A stretch of DNA of 64,000 nucleotides from Haloplanus sp. CK5-1. Lineage in GTDB: Archaea > Halobacteriota > Halobacteria > Halobacteriales > Haloferacaceae. Each line of letters starts with the position of its first letter. The first letter of the stretch is position 1. Position numbers and translations under genes: made by a program. The DNA lies in contig NZ_CP147505.1 of the NCBI RefSeq assembly GCF_037201915.1, positions 2,728,001 through 2,792,000 on the forward strand. Reading direction: 5' to 3'. Below the pieces are notes generated by a model, which ran no database searches, was not told where the DNA came from, and saw only the letters and a program-made list of their open reading frames with translations. Shown piece by piece: positions 1 through 11,543 of the stretch.

Positions 1-79
1 GCGTTCGCGTCTCGGTCGACTCGACTGACCCGTCGAGAACGGTGGAGGCTGCGACTCTCTTCGCCAACGGTCCCGGACG

Positions 80-770
80 GGTCGCGTTAACTTTGGCGTG
101 AGTTGTGCCGGACGGCGAGGGCTTTGAGCCACGATTCTGCTGTCTGCGGTTCGACATGGCTGAAACTAGTTGCGAACGATGAGGTTCGTCGTTCTATATC
201 CCAAAAGACACGTTCGATGGCATTCCGATTCCCGTGTGAAATCATCTGGAATCGGTACCCGTCTTCGTCGAGGACGTTCACTAGATAATCGGCGTCATCG
301 ACGAGAAATTCGACGCCATCTAGCCGATATCGTCGATGAAGTTCGGTCAGAAACCATCGCGTCGTCTGTTTCGTCGTCGCTGGAAACAGCCTGAACTGCA
401 GGATTTCGTTTGTTTGGGGATCGACGGCACCGTACAGCCAGTAGTCGTCACCGTTGATGCGGATCACTTTCTCGTCGACCGCGAGTTGATCCGCACTCAC
501 CGTCGAAACCGGCTGTAGCTCGGCCTTGTGCACCCAGTTGTGAACCGCGACGTGACTACGTTTGACTCCCAACTCATCGAGAAACTGACTTGCATCTCTT
601 GTTGACATACCTGCGAGATGACACCGGATACCCACTTGAATCGCCCACTCGGGAGTCCGCTTTCGCTCCACAAACGACAAGTCGATCCACTCGATACACT
701 TGCTGAGGCGTTCGGATTCTGCCATAGACACTCAGAAATCGAACGCCTCATCCTCTAACTTAACGCGACC
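80..770. mobile_element. Complete IS6-family insertion sequence
   Basis: The element is 691 bp with perfect 11-bp terminal inverted repeats, GGTCGCGTTAA at 80-90 and its complement at 760-770. It is flanked by an 8-bp direct repeat CCCGGACG at 72-79 and 771-778, which is the target duplication expected of IS6. One transposase gene fills it on the minus strand and its stop codon lies inside the left repeat. Intact ends, duplication and ORF indicate a recent insertion. It sits about 200 bp upstream of the second leucyl-tRNA synthetase gene. Confidence 0.93.
87..731 (-). CDS. IS6-family DDE transposase
   Basis: The 214-residue product has the layout of short haloarchaeal IS6 transposases: an N-terminal helical DNA-binding part (about residues 1-80, including VAVHNWVHKAEL) and a DDE catalytic core. 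The first acidic residue is in LAVDEKVIRINGDDYWLYGAVD, the second in the EFLVDDADYL strand, and the glutamate in HGNRNAIERVFWDIERRT. Length and motifs match the family, so it is probably active. It is the only gene of the element. It differs in sequence from the two decayed IS6 copies near 30 and 46 kb, so it belongs to another subgroup. Confidence 0.92.
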   Translation of the reverse strand: MSMAESERLSKCIEWIDLSFVERKRTPEWAIQVGIRCHLAGMSTRDASQFLDELGVKRSHVAVHNWVHKAELQPVSTVSADQLAVDEKVIRINGDDYWLYGAVDPQTNEILQFRLFPATTKQTTRWFLTELHRRYRLDGVEFLVDDADYLVNVLDEDGYRFQMISHGNRNAIERVFWDIERRTSSFATSFSHVEPQTAESWLKALAVRHNSRQS

Positions 771-972
771 CCCGGACGTCGGCGAGACGGCGGGTGGCTC
801 CTCACCGTGTCTCGGTGGAGTCGGGAGTGGCTTCGGCGTCAGTTGCGAACCGACAGGAGAGGGGTGTGAGCGGGCTCAGCCGAACTTTTTTATCATTTGC
901 AAGTAAGAGCCACGGTGCGAACATCGCGGGACACTCGGGACTCACCGACATCACAGGATCCGACGGACAACA

Positions 973-3549
<2,577 letters not shown>

Positions 3550-3591
3550 TTCAAAACCGTGTCGTGTCGGAGCCGAACCAGTTTCAACAAG

Positions 3592-3598
3592 TTTTTAG
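3592..3598 (+). promoter_or_regulatory. TATA-like box of tRNA-Leu(GAG)
   Basis: The T-rich motif TTTTTAG is centred 30 nt upstream of the first tRNA base, the normal spacing for an archaeal TATA box. It suggests the tRNA is transcribed on its own and not only by read-through from leuS2. Confidence 0.55.
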
Positions 3599-3624
3599 TG
3601 AATTCCATTGCCCACAGGAGGTGG

Positions 3625-3709
3625 GCGAGGGTCGCCAAGCTAGGCCAACGGCGCAGCGTTGAGGGCGCTGTCCTGTAGAGGTTCCGGGGTTCGAATCCCT
3701 GCCCTCGCA
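3625..3709 (+). tRNA. tRNA-Leu, anticodon GAG
   Basis: This is an 85-nt class II tRNA. The acceptor stem pairs GCGAGGG (3625-3631) with CCCTCGC (3702-3708), and the discriminator A is at 3709. The anticodon stem is CAGCG/CGCTG with loop TTGAGGG, giving anticodon GAG at 3661-3663. It has the long variable arm of leucine tRNAs and a T-arm CGGGG-TTCGAAT-CCCTG. No CCA is encoded. It reads CUC and CUU codons. It lies between leuS2 and the 41-codon ORF. Confidence 0.97.
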
Positions 3710-3828
3710 TCACCACTTCTTCCGGTACGGTCACGCGACGGCGACGCCGTCCGAACGGTCGGCCTCGGGGAGTTGCGACCCTGTTCGAGCGAGAAATCCG
3801 TGATCGAAACCTACCACTGTGGGAAACA

Positions 3829-3834
3829 TTTAAC
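3829..3834 (+). promoter_or_regulatory. TATA-like box before the 41-codon ORF
   Basis: The motif TTTAAC in an A/T-rich stretch (3825-3840) lies about 27 nt before the ATG at 3859. This fits leaderless transcription starting at that ATG and supports the small ORF as the first gene of a two-gene unit with the PP-loop protein. Confidence 0.55.
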
Positions 3835-3858
3835 TAAAAACAGGGTACTGTTCAAGAT

Positions 3859-3984
3859 ATGAGCCAACAGACTCGAAAGGGCACGTCCCGGCTGAAAGAG
3901 CACCTCGAGGAAGCGAAAGAGCGGATCGAGTTCGAGGGAGAAGGATACCGTACGAACCCGGTCGACGGGAACTGCCGTCTCTAG
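3859..3984 (+). CDS. Small 41-residue protein, unknown function
   Basis: I do not recognise this protein. An ATG at 3859, 27 nt after a TATA-like box, opens 41 codons ending in TAG. The product has a basic N-terminus, a charged amphipathic helix (GTSRLKEHLEEAKERIEF, residues 8-25) and a short tail with one cysteine, ending Asp-Gly-Asn-Cys-Arg-Leu. The next gene starts 12 bp downstream, so the two are probably co-transcribed. The layout resembles a leader-plus-core peptide or a small partner subunit, but no known precursor motif is visible. It could also be a non-functional upstream ORF. Support comes from the promoter spacing, the spacing to the next gene and the protein-like composition. Confidence 0.5.
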   Translation: MSQQTRKGTSRLKEHLEEAKERIEFEGEGYRTNPVDGNCRL

Positions 3985-3996
3985 ATCGGTTCTCAA

Positions 3997-5214
3997 ATGG
4001 ATATTCGCATCCGAGACCCGATAGGCAACGCCTTCTCGATCGAGGTTCCGGCGACGGACGGGACGGTGAGTATTCGAGAGGCACTGACTCGCCACAACAT
4101 TCCGCCGTCGTTCGTGATCGCGCGGCAGGAGGGAGCGATCGTCACGGAGGACCGGCCGCTCACCCCCGAGACGGAACTGCAGGTCGTTCGACCGCTCGAC
4201 ATCCGGCATTTCATCGAGTACGAGACGGAGACGGAACGGACCGACGACCCGGTCTACGTCGACCGGCGGTTGACCTTCGACTACGACGTCGACACGATCC
4301 GGATGCAGCGCAGGGAACTGAACGCCGAACAGTTCGTCACACACTTCGAGACGACCGTAGCCGACACCATCGACTACTACGACATGCTCCCCGACGATGG
4401 GTACGTGTTCGCGCTCAGTGGCGGCAAAGACAGCATCAGTCTGTTCGCCGCGATGCAAGAGCAGGCAGAGCGGATCGACGCGGGGGAGTGTCTGGCCGTC
4501 ACGCTCGAAGGCTGGGGGTTAGAACAGGAGAACACCTATCGATACACCAAGGAGATCACCGACGAGTACGGTGTCGATCACGTCACGATACCGAAATCGG
4601 AGATCGAGTCGGTGTTCAACCTGACGGCGAGGTTCGACGAGGTCAAAGACGCCGTCGTCGCTGACACCGACATCAACGGGAAGACCGAGACGATGATCTT
4701 CGCACAGATCCAGCGACGACTCCTCGAGGTGGAGGCCGCCGACCACGGCTACGAGACGCTATGTTTCGGCCTCAATAAAGAGGACCTCCTCTCGGAGATC
4801 GTTCTCACGTTCACGTCCGGCCATCTCGCCTCGTCACTGCCCGTCAGGCCTGCAGGTGCCTTCGAGTACGTCTACCCGTTGGCGTTCCTCTCGAAGAAGG
4901 AGACACTCCTCTACGTCCTGAACGCACTCTCGCGGTACGCGGACCAAGAGGAGACGACACCGATCGAAGTCGGGGCCGACACGTCCCACTTCTACATGAA
5001 GATCGTCGGCGATCTGTGTGAGAAGTGGCCCGGTATCGAGTATCAGCTGTACCCCGCATACGAGGAGATCACCCGGTATATGCTGTCCGAAATCACCTGG
5101 GGCAACTGCGAGAACTGTGGCTCCTCCATCGTCGAGGACGGAACGACGCCCCACGACCCGCTGTGTGGTGCCTGTCAGATATTCCTGGAGAAAGACGTCA
5201 TCGAGGCGGGCTAA
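3997..5214 (+). CDS. Beta-grasp/PP-loop ATPase fusion (TtuA/Ncs6-like)
   Basis: The 405-residue protein has two parts. Residues 1 to about 68 look like a ThiS/MoaD-type beta-grasp fold, but the usual C-terminal Gly-Gly is replaced by a direct run-on into the next domain. Residues 130-300 form an adenine-nucleotide alpha-hydrolase with PP-loop SGGKDS at 141-146. A C-terminal zinc-ribbon-like pair follows, CENC at 371-374 and CGAC at 390-393. Other cysteines are C165, C256 and C341. TtuA/Ncs6 enzymes adenylate tRNA uridines for 2-thiolation and have an N-terminal zinc finger, which is absent here. A role in tRNA thiolation or in another ATP-dependent sulfur or amide chemistry is inferred. Tight linkage to tRNA-Leu genes and to a 41-codon ORF is the notable context. 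Confidence 0.75.
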   Translation: MDIRIRDPIGNAFSIEVPATDGTVSIREALTRHNIPPSFVIARQEGAIVTEDRPLTPETELQVVRPLDIRHFIEYETETERTDDPVYVDRRLTFDYDVDTIRMQRRELNAEQFVTHFETTVADTIDYYDMLPDDGYVFALSGGKDSISLFAAMQEQAERIDAGECLAVTLEGWGLEQENTYRYTKEITDEYGVDHVTIPKSEIESVFNLTARFDEVKDAVVADTDINGKTETMIFAQIQRRLLEVEAADHGYETLCFGLNKEDLLSEIVLTFTSGHLASSLPVRPAGAFEYVYPLAFLSKKETLLYVLNALSRYADQEETTPIEVGADTSHFYMKIVGDLCEKWPGIEYQLYPAYEEITRYMLSEITWGNCENCGSSIVEDGTTPHDPLCGACQIFLEKDVIEAG

Positions 5215-5224
5215 ATCGCCATCT

Positions 5225-5232
5225 ATTTTTAT
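5225..5232 (+). promoter_or_regulatory. TATA-like box of tRNA-Leu(CAG), possibly also a terminator
   Basis: TTTTTATA lies about 30 nt before the tRNA and only 11 nt after the stop of the PP-loop gene. It can serve as the tRNA promoter. The T-run could also terminate the upstream transcript. Confidence 0.5.
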
Positions 5233-5257
5233 ACTGCTCCGTTGATCGCAACCCAGC

Positions 5258-5342
5258 GCGTGGGTAGCCAAGCTAGGTCAACGGCGCAGCGTTCAGGGCG
5301 CTGTCTTGTAGAAGTTCACCGGTTCGAATCCGGTCCCACGCA
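5258..5342 (+). tRNA. tRNA-Leu, anticodon CAG
   Basis: This is an 85-nt class II tRNA. The acceptor stem is GCGTGGG/CCCACGC (5258-5264 with 5335-5341), and the discriminator A is at 5342. The anticodon stem CAGCG/CGCTG encloses TTCAGGG, giving anticodon CAG at 5294-5296, which reads CUG. The T-arm is ACCGG-TTCGAAT-CCGGT. It closely resembles the GAG isoacceptor 1.6 kb upstream, consistent with local duplication or co-retention. Confidence 0.97.
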
Positions 5343-5454
5343 TCACTCGTTTCTCCGCCGGTCTCGGGGACACCGGCGGCCGCCGTGAGTAGATCCGGAG
5401 CACCACAAAGAACGGACGATGCGCGCCGGCGGATCGACGACGGCGCGTGTCCAG

Positions 5455-8124
5455 TCAGTCGACGATGTCGATGGCGGGGCGACCCGGTTTCGCCTTGGAG
5501 GCGGCGTCGTCCGGGGCGTCCTCGCCGGCCCGGACCGTCACCGTCGTGTCGAACTCGTCTTCGATGAGCCAGGCCGCACGCTCGAGTGCGTCGCGTTCCT
5601 GATCGGGGTCGAGTTGCGGTCTGAGCCGGCCCGGTCCGGTCAGTTCCTTCGCGTAGTCGGCGGCAGCGTCACCGTGTTTGCGAACCTGTTCGTCCTGCAT
5701 GACCGTGCCGATGAGGTCGTCGTCGGTCTCCTGTGCGAAGTCGTAGACGGTCTTCTTCCAGGCCGGTGTGACCGTCAGCACTATCTCCTCGGGGTCGTCG
5801 ATGTCGGCCATCTCGACGATGTCGCGGATGTCCTCTCGGGTCGACTTGAGGAGGCGCTGTTCGACGTCGTAGTTGGCTGGCCGTTCGGCCTCGGGCCAGT
5901 CGGCCTCTAAGATGAGGTCGTCGTTGCCGAGTTCGTCCCAGATTTCCTCTGCCACGTGGGGGGCAACCGGTGACAGCAGTTTGGTCGCGGTGACGATACC
6001 GTCCTCGAACGTCTCGGGGTCCGGGTCGGTGATGCTCTGGTACCGGTTGAGCAGCGAAACCAGACTCCGAATCGCTTGGAGCGAGTGGTTGAAGCGGAGC
6101 TCTTCGTACTCCGTGGTGGCCTCGGTCACGGTCGCTGCGATCTCTCGCTGGATGTAGTCCGCGTTCTCCGTGGCTGAACCGGTACTCGTCCGGCCGGACG
6201 CGTACTCCTCGGCCAGCGTGTAGAGGTTCTGCAGGAAGTGGTACGCCGACCTGACACCTTCGGGACTCCAAGCGAAGTCCTTCTCCGGCTGGGCAGCCTC
6301 CATGATGAACAGCCGCGCCGTGTCGGCGCCGTACTCCTCGATGATCTCCTGTGGGGAGATGCCGTTGTCCTTGCTCTTCGACATCTTCTGGCCGTTCTCG
6401 CCCAGCACCATCCCCTGATTCGTGAGGTTCTCGAACGGTTCTCGGACGCCGTCCACCAGGCCGATGTCGTTGAGTACACGCGTGAAGAACCGCGCGTAGA
6501 GCAGGTGCATGATTGCGTGTTCGACCCCGCCGACGTACTGGTCGACCGGCAACCAGTCGCTGACCTTCTCGGTATCGAACGGCGCATCCTCCATGTCGGG
6601 GCAGACGAACCGCATGAAGTACCACGACGAGTCGACGAACGTGTCCATCGTGTCCGTCTCGCGGCGTGCCGGCCCGCCACACTCCGGACAGTCGACCTGC
6701 TTCCACTCCGGAGACTCGTCGAGTGGGTTTCCTTTGGTGTGGACGTACTCGGGGAGTTCGACCGGGAGGTCCTCGTCCGGAACCGTGACGTATCCACAGT
6801 CCGGGCAGTCGACGATCGGAATCGGCGTCCCCCAGTACCGCTGGCGCGAGATGCCCCAATCACGTAGTTTGTACTCCGTGACGTGGTCGCCGTCGAACTC
6901 CTCGACGAACCTGTCGCGTGCTTCCTCGGACCCGAGCCCGTCGAACGACCCGCTGTTGACGAGGATCCCGTCGTCGGTGAAGGCGGACTCCTGGACGTCT
7001 ATCCCCTCGGGGTCGACGTCCGCGTCGGGGGCCGGTTCGATCACCTGCTCGATCGGGATGTCGTGTGCCTCCGCGAACTCGTGGTCCCGGTGGTCGTGGG
7101 CAGGGACCGCGTAGAGCGCCCCGGTCCCGACCTCTTCGAGGACGTAGTCGGCCACGTAGATCGGAATCTCCTCGCCTGTGGCGGGGTTTATCGCGTGTTT
7201 ACCGGTGAACTGGCCCGAGGTCACCTCGAGTTCGTCCTCGTCGGCGCGCTGGGCCTTCTCGATGTAGGCAGCGACCGCCTCGTTGTCCTCTGCGATCTCC
7301 CGCGCCACCGGATGACCCGGGGCCAGCGTGAAGAACGTCGCTCCGTAGATGGTGTCCAGTCGTGTCGTGAAGATATCCACCTCGCCGTGGCCCGGAATCT
7401 CGAAACTCACGGAACTGCCGGTCTGTTTGCCGATCCAGTTCCGCTGCATCTCACGGACGTTGTTCGGCCAGCCGTCGAGTTCGTCGAGACCCTCGAGCAG
7501 TTCGTCCGCGTAGTCCGTGATCGTGAAGAACCACTGGTCCATCTGGCGGGTGTCTATCTGTGTGTCACAGCGCCAGCAGAGTTTCTCCTCGCCCTCCACC
7601 TGCTCGTCTGCGAGGACGGTTTCACACGACGGGCACCAGTTGAGGTCGGCCGCCTGCCGCTCCACCAAGCCGGCGTCGTAGAACCGTTTGAACAGCCACT
7701 GGTTCCACTGGTAGTACTCCGGTTTGCACGTCGTCACTTCCCGTTCCCAGTCGTAGCCGAACCCCATCTCGACGAGCTGATTCCGCATCGACTCGGTGGA
7801 CTTCTCGGTCCACTCGTTGGGGTCGATGTTTCTGTCTTCGGCCGCGTTCTCGGCCGGCAGCCCGAACGCGTCCCACCCCATCGGGTGCAGGACGTCCTCG
7901 CCCCGGAGCCGGCTGAAACGCATGAACGCGTCCGTGATAGTGTAGTTCCGGACGTGACCCATGTGGAGGTTCCCCGACGTGTACGGGAACATCGCGAGAA
8001 CGTATGTTGGGTCTTCGACATCATCGGTCGTGCGGAAGGCGTCCTCCCCGCTCCACGTTTCTTGCCACTTCGGCTCTATCTGGGTGTGGTCGAACCCTCG
8101 CTCGGACTCGCTTTGGTCAGTCAT
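5455..8124 (-). CDS. leuS: Leucyl-tRNA synthetase (canonical copy)
   Basis: This 889-residue enzyme charges tRNA-Leu with leucine in the cytoplasm. It has the class Ia HMGH signature in [12 protein letters not shown] and KMSKS in [10 protein letters not shown]. The zinc module has intact CPSC and CWRC pairs. The CP1 editing domain has a normal threonine-rich segment ([10 protein letters not shown]) and the conserved aspartate in PAHDHRD. The gene converges on the leuS2/tRNA/PP-loop block. A TATA-like TTAAATTA on the minus strand (about 8152-8160) lies some 30 nt before the ATG. I take it as the housekeeping copy because all active-site and editing motifs are intact. Confidence 0.96.
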   Translation of the reverse strand: MTDQSESERGFDHTQIEPKWQETWSGEDAFRTTDDVEDPTYVLAMFPYTSGNLHMGHVRNYTITDAFMRFSRLRGEDVLHPMGWDAFGLPAENAAEDRNIDPNEWTEKSTESMRNQLVEMGFGYDWEREVTTCKPEYYQWNQWLFKRFYDAGLVERQAADLNWCPSCETVLADEQVEGEEKLCWRCDTQIDTRQMDQWFFTITDYADELLEGLDELDGWPNNVREMQRNWIGKQTGSSVSFEIPGHGEVDIFTTRLDTIYGATFFTLAPGHPVAREIAEDNEAVAAYIEKAQRADEDELEVTSGQFTGKHAINPATGEEIPIYVADYVLEEVGTGALYAVPAHDHRDHEFAEAHDIPIEQVIEPAPDADVDPEGIDVQESAFTDDGILVNSGSFDGLGSEEARDRFVEEFDGDHVTEYKLRDWGISRQRYWGTPIPIVDCPDCGYVTVPDEDLPVELPEYVHTKGNPLDESPEWKQVDCPECGGPARRETDTMDTFVDSSWYFMRFVCPDMEDAPFDTEKVSDWLPVDQYVGGVEHAIMHLLYARFFTRVLNDIGLVDGVREPFENLTNQGMVLGENGQKMSKSKDNGISPQEIIEEYGADTARLFIMEAAQPEKDFAWSPEGVRSAYHFLQNLYTLAEEYASGRTSTGSATENADYIQREIAATVTEATTEYEELRFNHSLQAIRSLVSLLNRYQSITDPDPETFEDGIVTATKLLSPVAPHVAEEIWDELGNDDLILEADWPEAERPANYDVEQRLLKSTREDIRDIVEMADIDDPEEIVLTVTPAWKKTVYDFAQETDDDLIGTVMQDEQVRKHGDAAADYAKELTGPGRLRPQLDPDQERDALERAAWLIEDEFDTTVTVRAGEDAPDDAASKAKPGRPAIDIVD

Positions 8125-8494
8125 ACAACTTTACTGTATTATTTCGCCCCCGTAATTTAACGCTTTCTTGAGACACCACAGGGCGTCGTCGCGAGCCGGT
8201 GGAATTTTTCGGATTCCTGACTCGTCCGCCCGGCCGTCGGAACAAGCTCGCGGAACTGCTTCCACGGAGGTACCCCCTCCAGACCGCCACCTCCAGGCAG
8301 TCAGACGCCTCACGGAGCACCGGGAGCGTCACGGATGCGGGGCGTCCCGATACGTTCGGCAGCGAGGTCACGGGAGGTAATCGTCCCCTCGACGCCCGGA
8401 CGGAGGAGAGCACCAGTCACGACGTCGCTTCGGCGGCCGAGAGAACACGCGGGATCACGGCGGATGGTATCCGCTCGACCAGTAAAAACAGATG
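8125..8494. other. Intergenic region between leuS and the LOV kinase
   Basis: It contains the leuS promoter at its left end (minus strand). I see no credible gene, RNA or repeat in the rest. The open frames present have no codon-like composition. Confidence 0.6.
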
Positions 8495-8500
8495 TATAAA
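8495..8500 (+). promoter_or_regulatory. TATA box of the LOV histidine-kinase gene
   Basis: A perfect TATAAA lies 26 nt before ATG 8521. It supports that ATG, and not the internal GTG at 8663, as the ancestral start of the kinase gene. Confidence 0.65.
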
Positions 8501-8520
8501 CTCGGATTACAACACCCAGC

Positions 8521-10375
8521 ATGAGCGGTCGGATGGTGCCCCACGAGACGCCCCCGATGATCGTCCACGAACACGGGCGGATCCTCTATGCCAACGAGCC
8601 CGGTCTATAGTAGCCTTTGTAAGTCATCACACACCTGATCGCATGACAGCGTTCGATCAGGTGTGCGGACAGTTACAAACGCTACTATAGCCCTGTTCGA
8701 GTCTCCCTCTCCGGACGACCTCCTCGGGGAGTCGCTCTTCGAGTTCGTCACGGACCACGACCAGCACTCCCTCGCCGAGCAGTTCGATCGACTCTACGCC
8801 GGGGAGACGTCGTCCGTGGGGAGCACGATCGAACTCTCCACCCCGATCACCGAACCCACGGTCGTCGTCGCGTTGAGTTCCGCCATCGCGTGGGAGGGTG
8901 CCGATCGCATCCAAACTCACTTCTTCGAGATCGACGGCCCGTTGTCGCCGAGCCTCTCGGCCCACACGATGGATGCGACCCCGATCGGTATCTCCGTTGC
9001 GGACGCCACCCGGGACGACGAACCGCTCGTATACGTCAACGAGGGGTTCGTCGAGTTGACCGGCTACTCACGTGACGAGACGCTGGGGCGGAACTGCCGA
9101 TTCCTACAGGGAGAGGGGACGAGCGAGGAGACCGTGGCCGAAATCCGTGCCGCGATCGACGCCAACGAGCCACTCACCACCGACGTACGGAACTACCGGA
9201 AGGACGGGTCGATGTTCTGGAACCGTCTCTCTATTGAGCCGATCCGAGCCGACGATGGAACGGTCACTCACTTTCTCGGCTTTCAGGAGGACGTCTCGGA
9301 CGAGAAACTCTACGAACGGGAGCGAACGCTGTTCGAACTGCAAGCCGATGCGGTCGAACAGACCGTCTTCATCACGGATGCCGACGGCACGATCGTATAC
9401 GTCAATCCGGCGTTCGAACGGACGACGGGCTATACGGCGGACGAAGCGATCGGGAGCAACCCGCGGCTCCTGAAATCCGACCAACAGGACGAGACGTTCT
9501 ACAGCGAGTTGTGGGACACGATCACCGCCGGCGACGTGTGGGACGCGGAGATTGTCAACCGGCGAAAGTCCGGGGAACGGTATCAGGTCGAACAGAAGAT
9601 CGTGCCGATAACTGACGAGCGTGACGAGATCACACATTTCGTCGCCATCGAAGAGGACGTAACGGACGCGCAGTTCATCGAAGAGGTGTTGTCGGTGATG
9701 GACCGGGTGTTGCGACACAACGTCCGCAACTCGGTAACGGCGATCAGTGGGTATGCGGACCTCCTCGAGGGAGAGTTGGACGAATCGGAACATCGTGCGG
9801 CAGTGCAGACGATCCGCGAGCGTGCCGAGGAGTTGGAAAAACTCAGTACCGAAACGCGAACGATCCGCGAACTCTTTCACCGACGCTACGCCCAGCACTC
9901 GCTCTCGGTCGGTGCGATCGAGGGGTTCGTCGAAACACGACGCACGCAACACCCACGTGCCGATATCGAGTTCAGGATGGACGTCGATCCCGGGATCGAG
10001 ATTCAGAACGGGAGTTTGCTCCAGTTGGCGATCGACGAGGCACTCGAGAACGCGATCGTTCACAACGACCGAGACTCCCCCCACGTGACGGTGCTCGTCG
10101 ACCGGACCGAACACGATTCGGAGATCCGCATCGAGATCACCGACGACGGTCCGGGACTCCCCGAGGACCAGTGGGCCGTCATCATGGCCGGTGTCGAAAC
10201 GACGCTCGCACACAGCACCGGCATCGGCCTGTGGTTGATCTACTGGACGGTCACCGCGCTCGGTGGTACGGTACGTCGAACGGACAACGAGCCACGGGGC
10301 ACCACACTCACCTACCGGATACCGGTCGGCGCAGGCGACCACGCCGACCGGTGGAACGACGGGGAGTGGCTCTGA
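8521..10375 (+). pseudogene. LOV/PAS sensor histidine kinase, interrupted by a MITE
   Basis: The ancestral gene starts at ATG 8521 with a PAS domain (MIVHEHGRILYANEPG), then hits an 80-bp insertion that brings an in-frame TAG at 8608-8610. Removing 82 bp (8608-8689) rejoins EPGL-ALFESPS in frame. Downstream are a LOV-type PAS with the photoadduct motif GRNCRFLQG and flavin-contact residues in NYRKDG, FWNR and GFQED. A third PAS (FITDADGTIVYVNPAF), a phosphoacceptor segment LRHNVRNSV and an HATPase with DDGPGLPED follow. Translation could restart at a GTG (8663) supplied by the insertion, giving a 570-residue protein lacking part of the first PAS. It may therefore still make a functional blue-light kinase. 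Confidence 0.85.
8608..8687. mobile_element. 80-bp palindromic MITE with TA target duplication
   Basis: Two 34-bp arms (8608-8641 and 8654-8687) are inverted copies with about 28 of 34 positions matching. They begin TAGTAGC and surround a 12-bp loop. TA dinucleotides flank it at 8606-8607 and 8688-8689. There is no coding capacity. TA duplication points to mobilisation by an IS630/Tc1-type transposase, but its ends differ from the IS630 element at 23471, so the partner is elsewhere. Confidence 0.85.
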
Positions 10376-10556
10376 TCCGTACGGTGTCGAGTTCTTCGAG
10401 CGCCACCCCGATTCGAACCGCCGACCCGGACCGGGACGAGCGATCGCTCAGCCCACATGCGTGTCGAGCCGTCGCGTCGAGGGGTACGATCACGGCCCGT
10501 CTGCCCGACGCAGCCTTCCCCGCAATCGTCTCACACCCCCGAAGGGGAGAACACCC

Positions 10557-10988
10557 TCAGAGAAATCGATCGTCGATATCCTCGTCCGGAATCATACACC
10601 GGTCTCGTCGCCCGAACCAGTCGTATCGGTTGGCAGCGACGACGTCGTACAGCCGATCGCGGAGACGGGCCGGCAGGAACCCGCCGACACGTGCCACCCG
10701 ATAGGGCCAGCCGAGCAGTTCCGCCAATCGTATCGCGGCATCCGACTTCGTATACGCTCGGTCGTCCTCGACGAGGACGAAAGAGTCGAACTCGTCCGTC
10801 GGAAGCCCGTGTCGAGCCAAGAGTTCTTGGCCCGCTTCCGACTGGAGCGGGGCGAACTGGAGTCGACCCTCGGGATCTCGGGGAACGAGAAACGCCACGA
10901 GCCCGTTGCAGAGATTGCAGACGCCGTCGAACAGCACGACCGGTCCGTTCGCTGCGGAACCCGTCTCTCCGTCCGTGTCAGCGGTCAT
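10557..10988 (-). CDS. DCC-family thiol-disulfide oxidoreductase
   Basis: The protein begins after a short acidic leader with the family signature FDGVCNLCNG, whose CxxC-like pair is the presumed redox centre of the DCC (DUF393) family. It continues with the conserved middle QFAPLQSEAGQELL and the terminal arginine-rich YRVARVGGFLPARLRDRLYD. I chose ATG 10988, giving 143 residues, because extra upstream codons look unrelated. It overlaps the end of the upstream gene by 11 bp, suggesting co-transcription. The substrate is unknown. Confidence 0.85.
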   Translation of the reverse strand: MTADTDGETGSAANGPVVLFDGVCNLCNGLVAFLVPRDPEGRLQFAPLQSEAGQELLARHGLPTDEFDSFVLVEDDRAYTKSDAAIRLAELLGWPYRVARVGGFLPARLRDRLYDVVAANRYDWFGRRDRCMIPDEDIDDRFL

Positions 10989-11286
10989 GCTGGACCACGT
11001 CGGAGAGTCGTTCGCTCCGGGACGCGACGACGTCCACCCCGGGACCGAAGTGGTGACACAGGCGGGCACCGACGACGCTGGCGTCCCTGTGTGTCCAGAG
11101 GAAGTAGACGCTCGGGACGCCGTCGCGGATGACGTACGTCCGGCCGTCGGTCTCCGGGAGCCACGCGCTCCCGTCGTGACGGTCCGCGCCGAGCGATTCG
11201 GGGAGACCGGCGTCCATCACCTCCGGATCGATCGGCCGACTCTCGAACAACGGGTGTCACCAGTCCACCTCCAGGAGGACGACCAT
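10978..11286 (-). pseudogene. Small haloarchaeal protein with a premature stop near its start
   Basis: The frame opens at ATG 11286 (MVVLLEVDW) but meets TGA at 11257-11259 (codon 10). It then runs uninterrupted for about 90 residues (HPLFESRPIDPEVMDAG ... VYFLWTHRDASVVGARLCHHFG). The peptide on either side of the stop reads as one continuous protein. Either a G-to-A change turned a tryptophan codon into TGA, or translation starts later at TTG 11250 or ATG 11217. I do not recognise the family. It precedes and overlaps the DCC gene. Confidence 0.55.
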
Positions 11287-11543
11287 ACGGGAGCTATGCG
11301 TACACCGGCAAAAAAGCCACCCACGTCCCACCTCGCGGGTGTAGTGGGGGCCAGGCGTCGAACCAGAACCGTCTCACCAGCCCGTACATCGCTCCGGAGA
11401 ACCGTATCGGGGCCGATCTCTGTCGCCGAGGCATCCGTTTCTCGCCGGCGTGAACGCTGCCGACTGCACGACGGGGCACCGAGTGTCACACCGAGGACCG
11501 TCGCGTAGAACGCATATAGCGACCGAGAGCCTACGGCGAGGTA

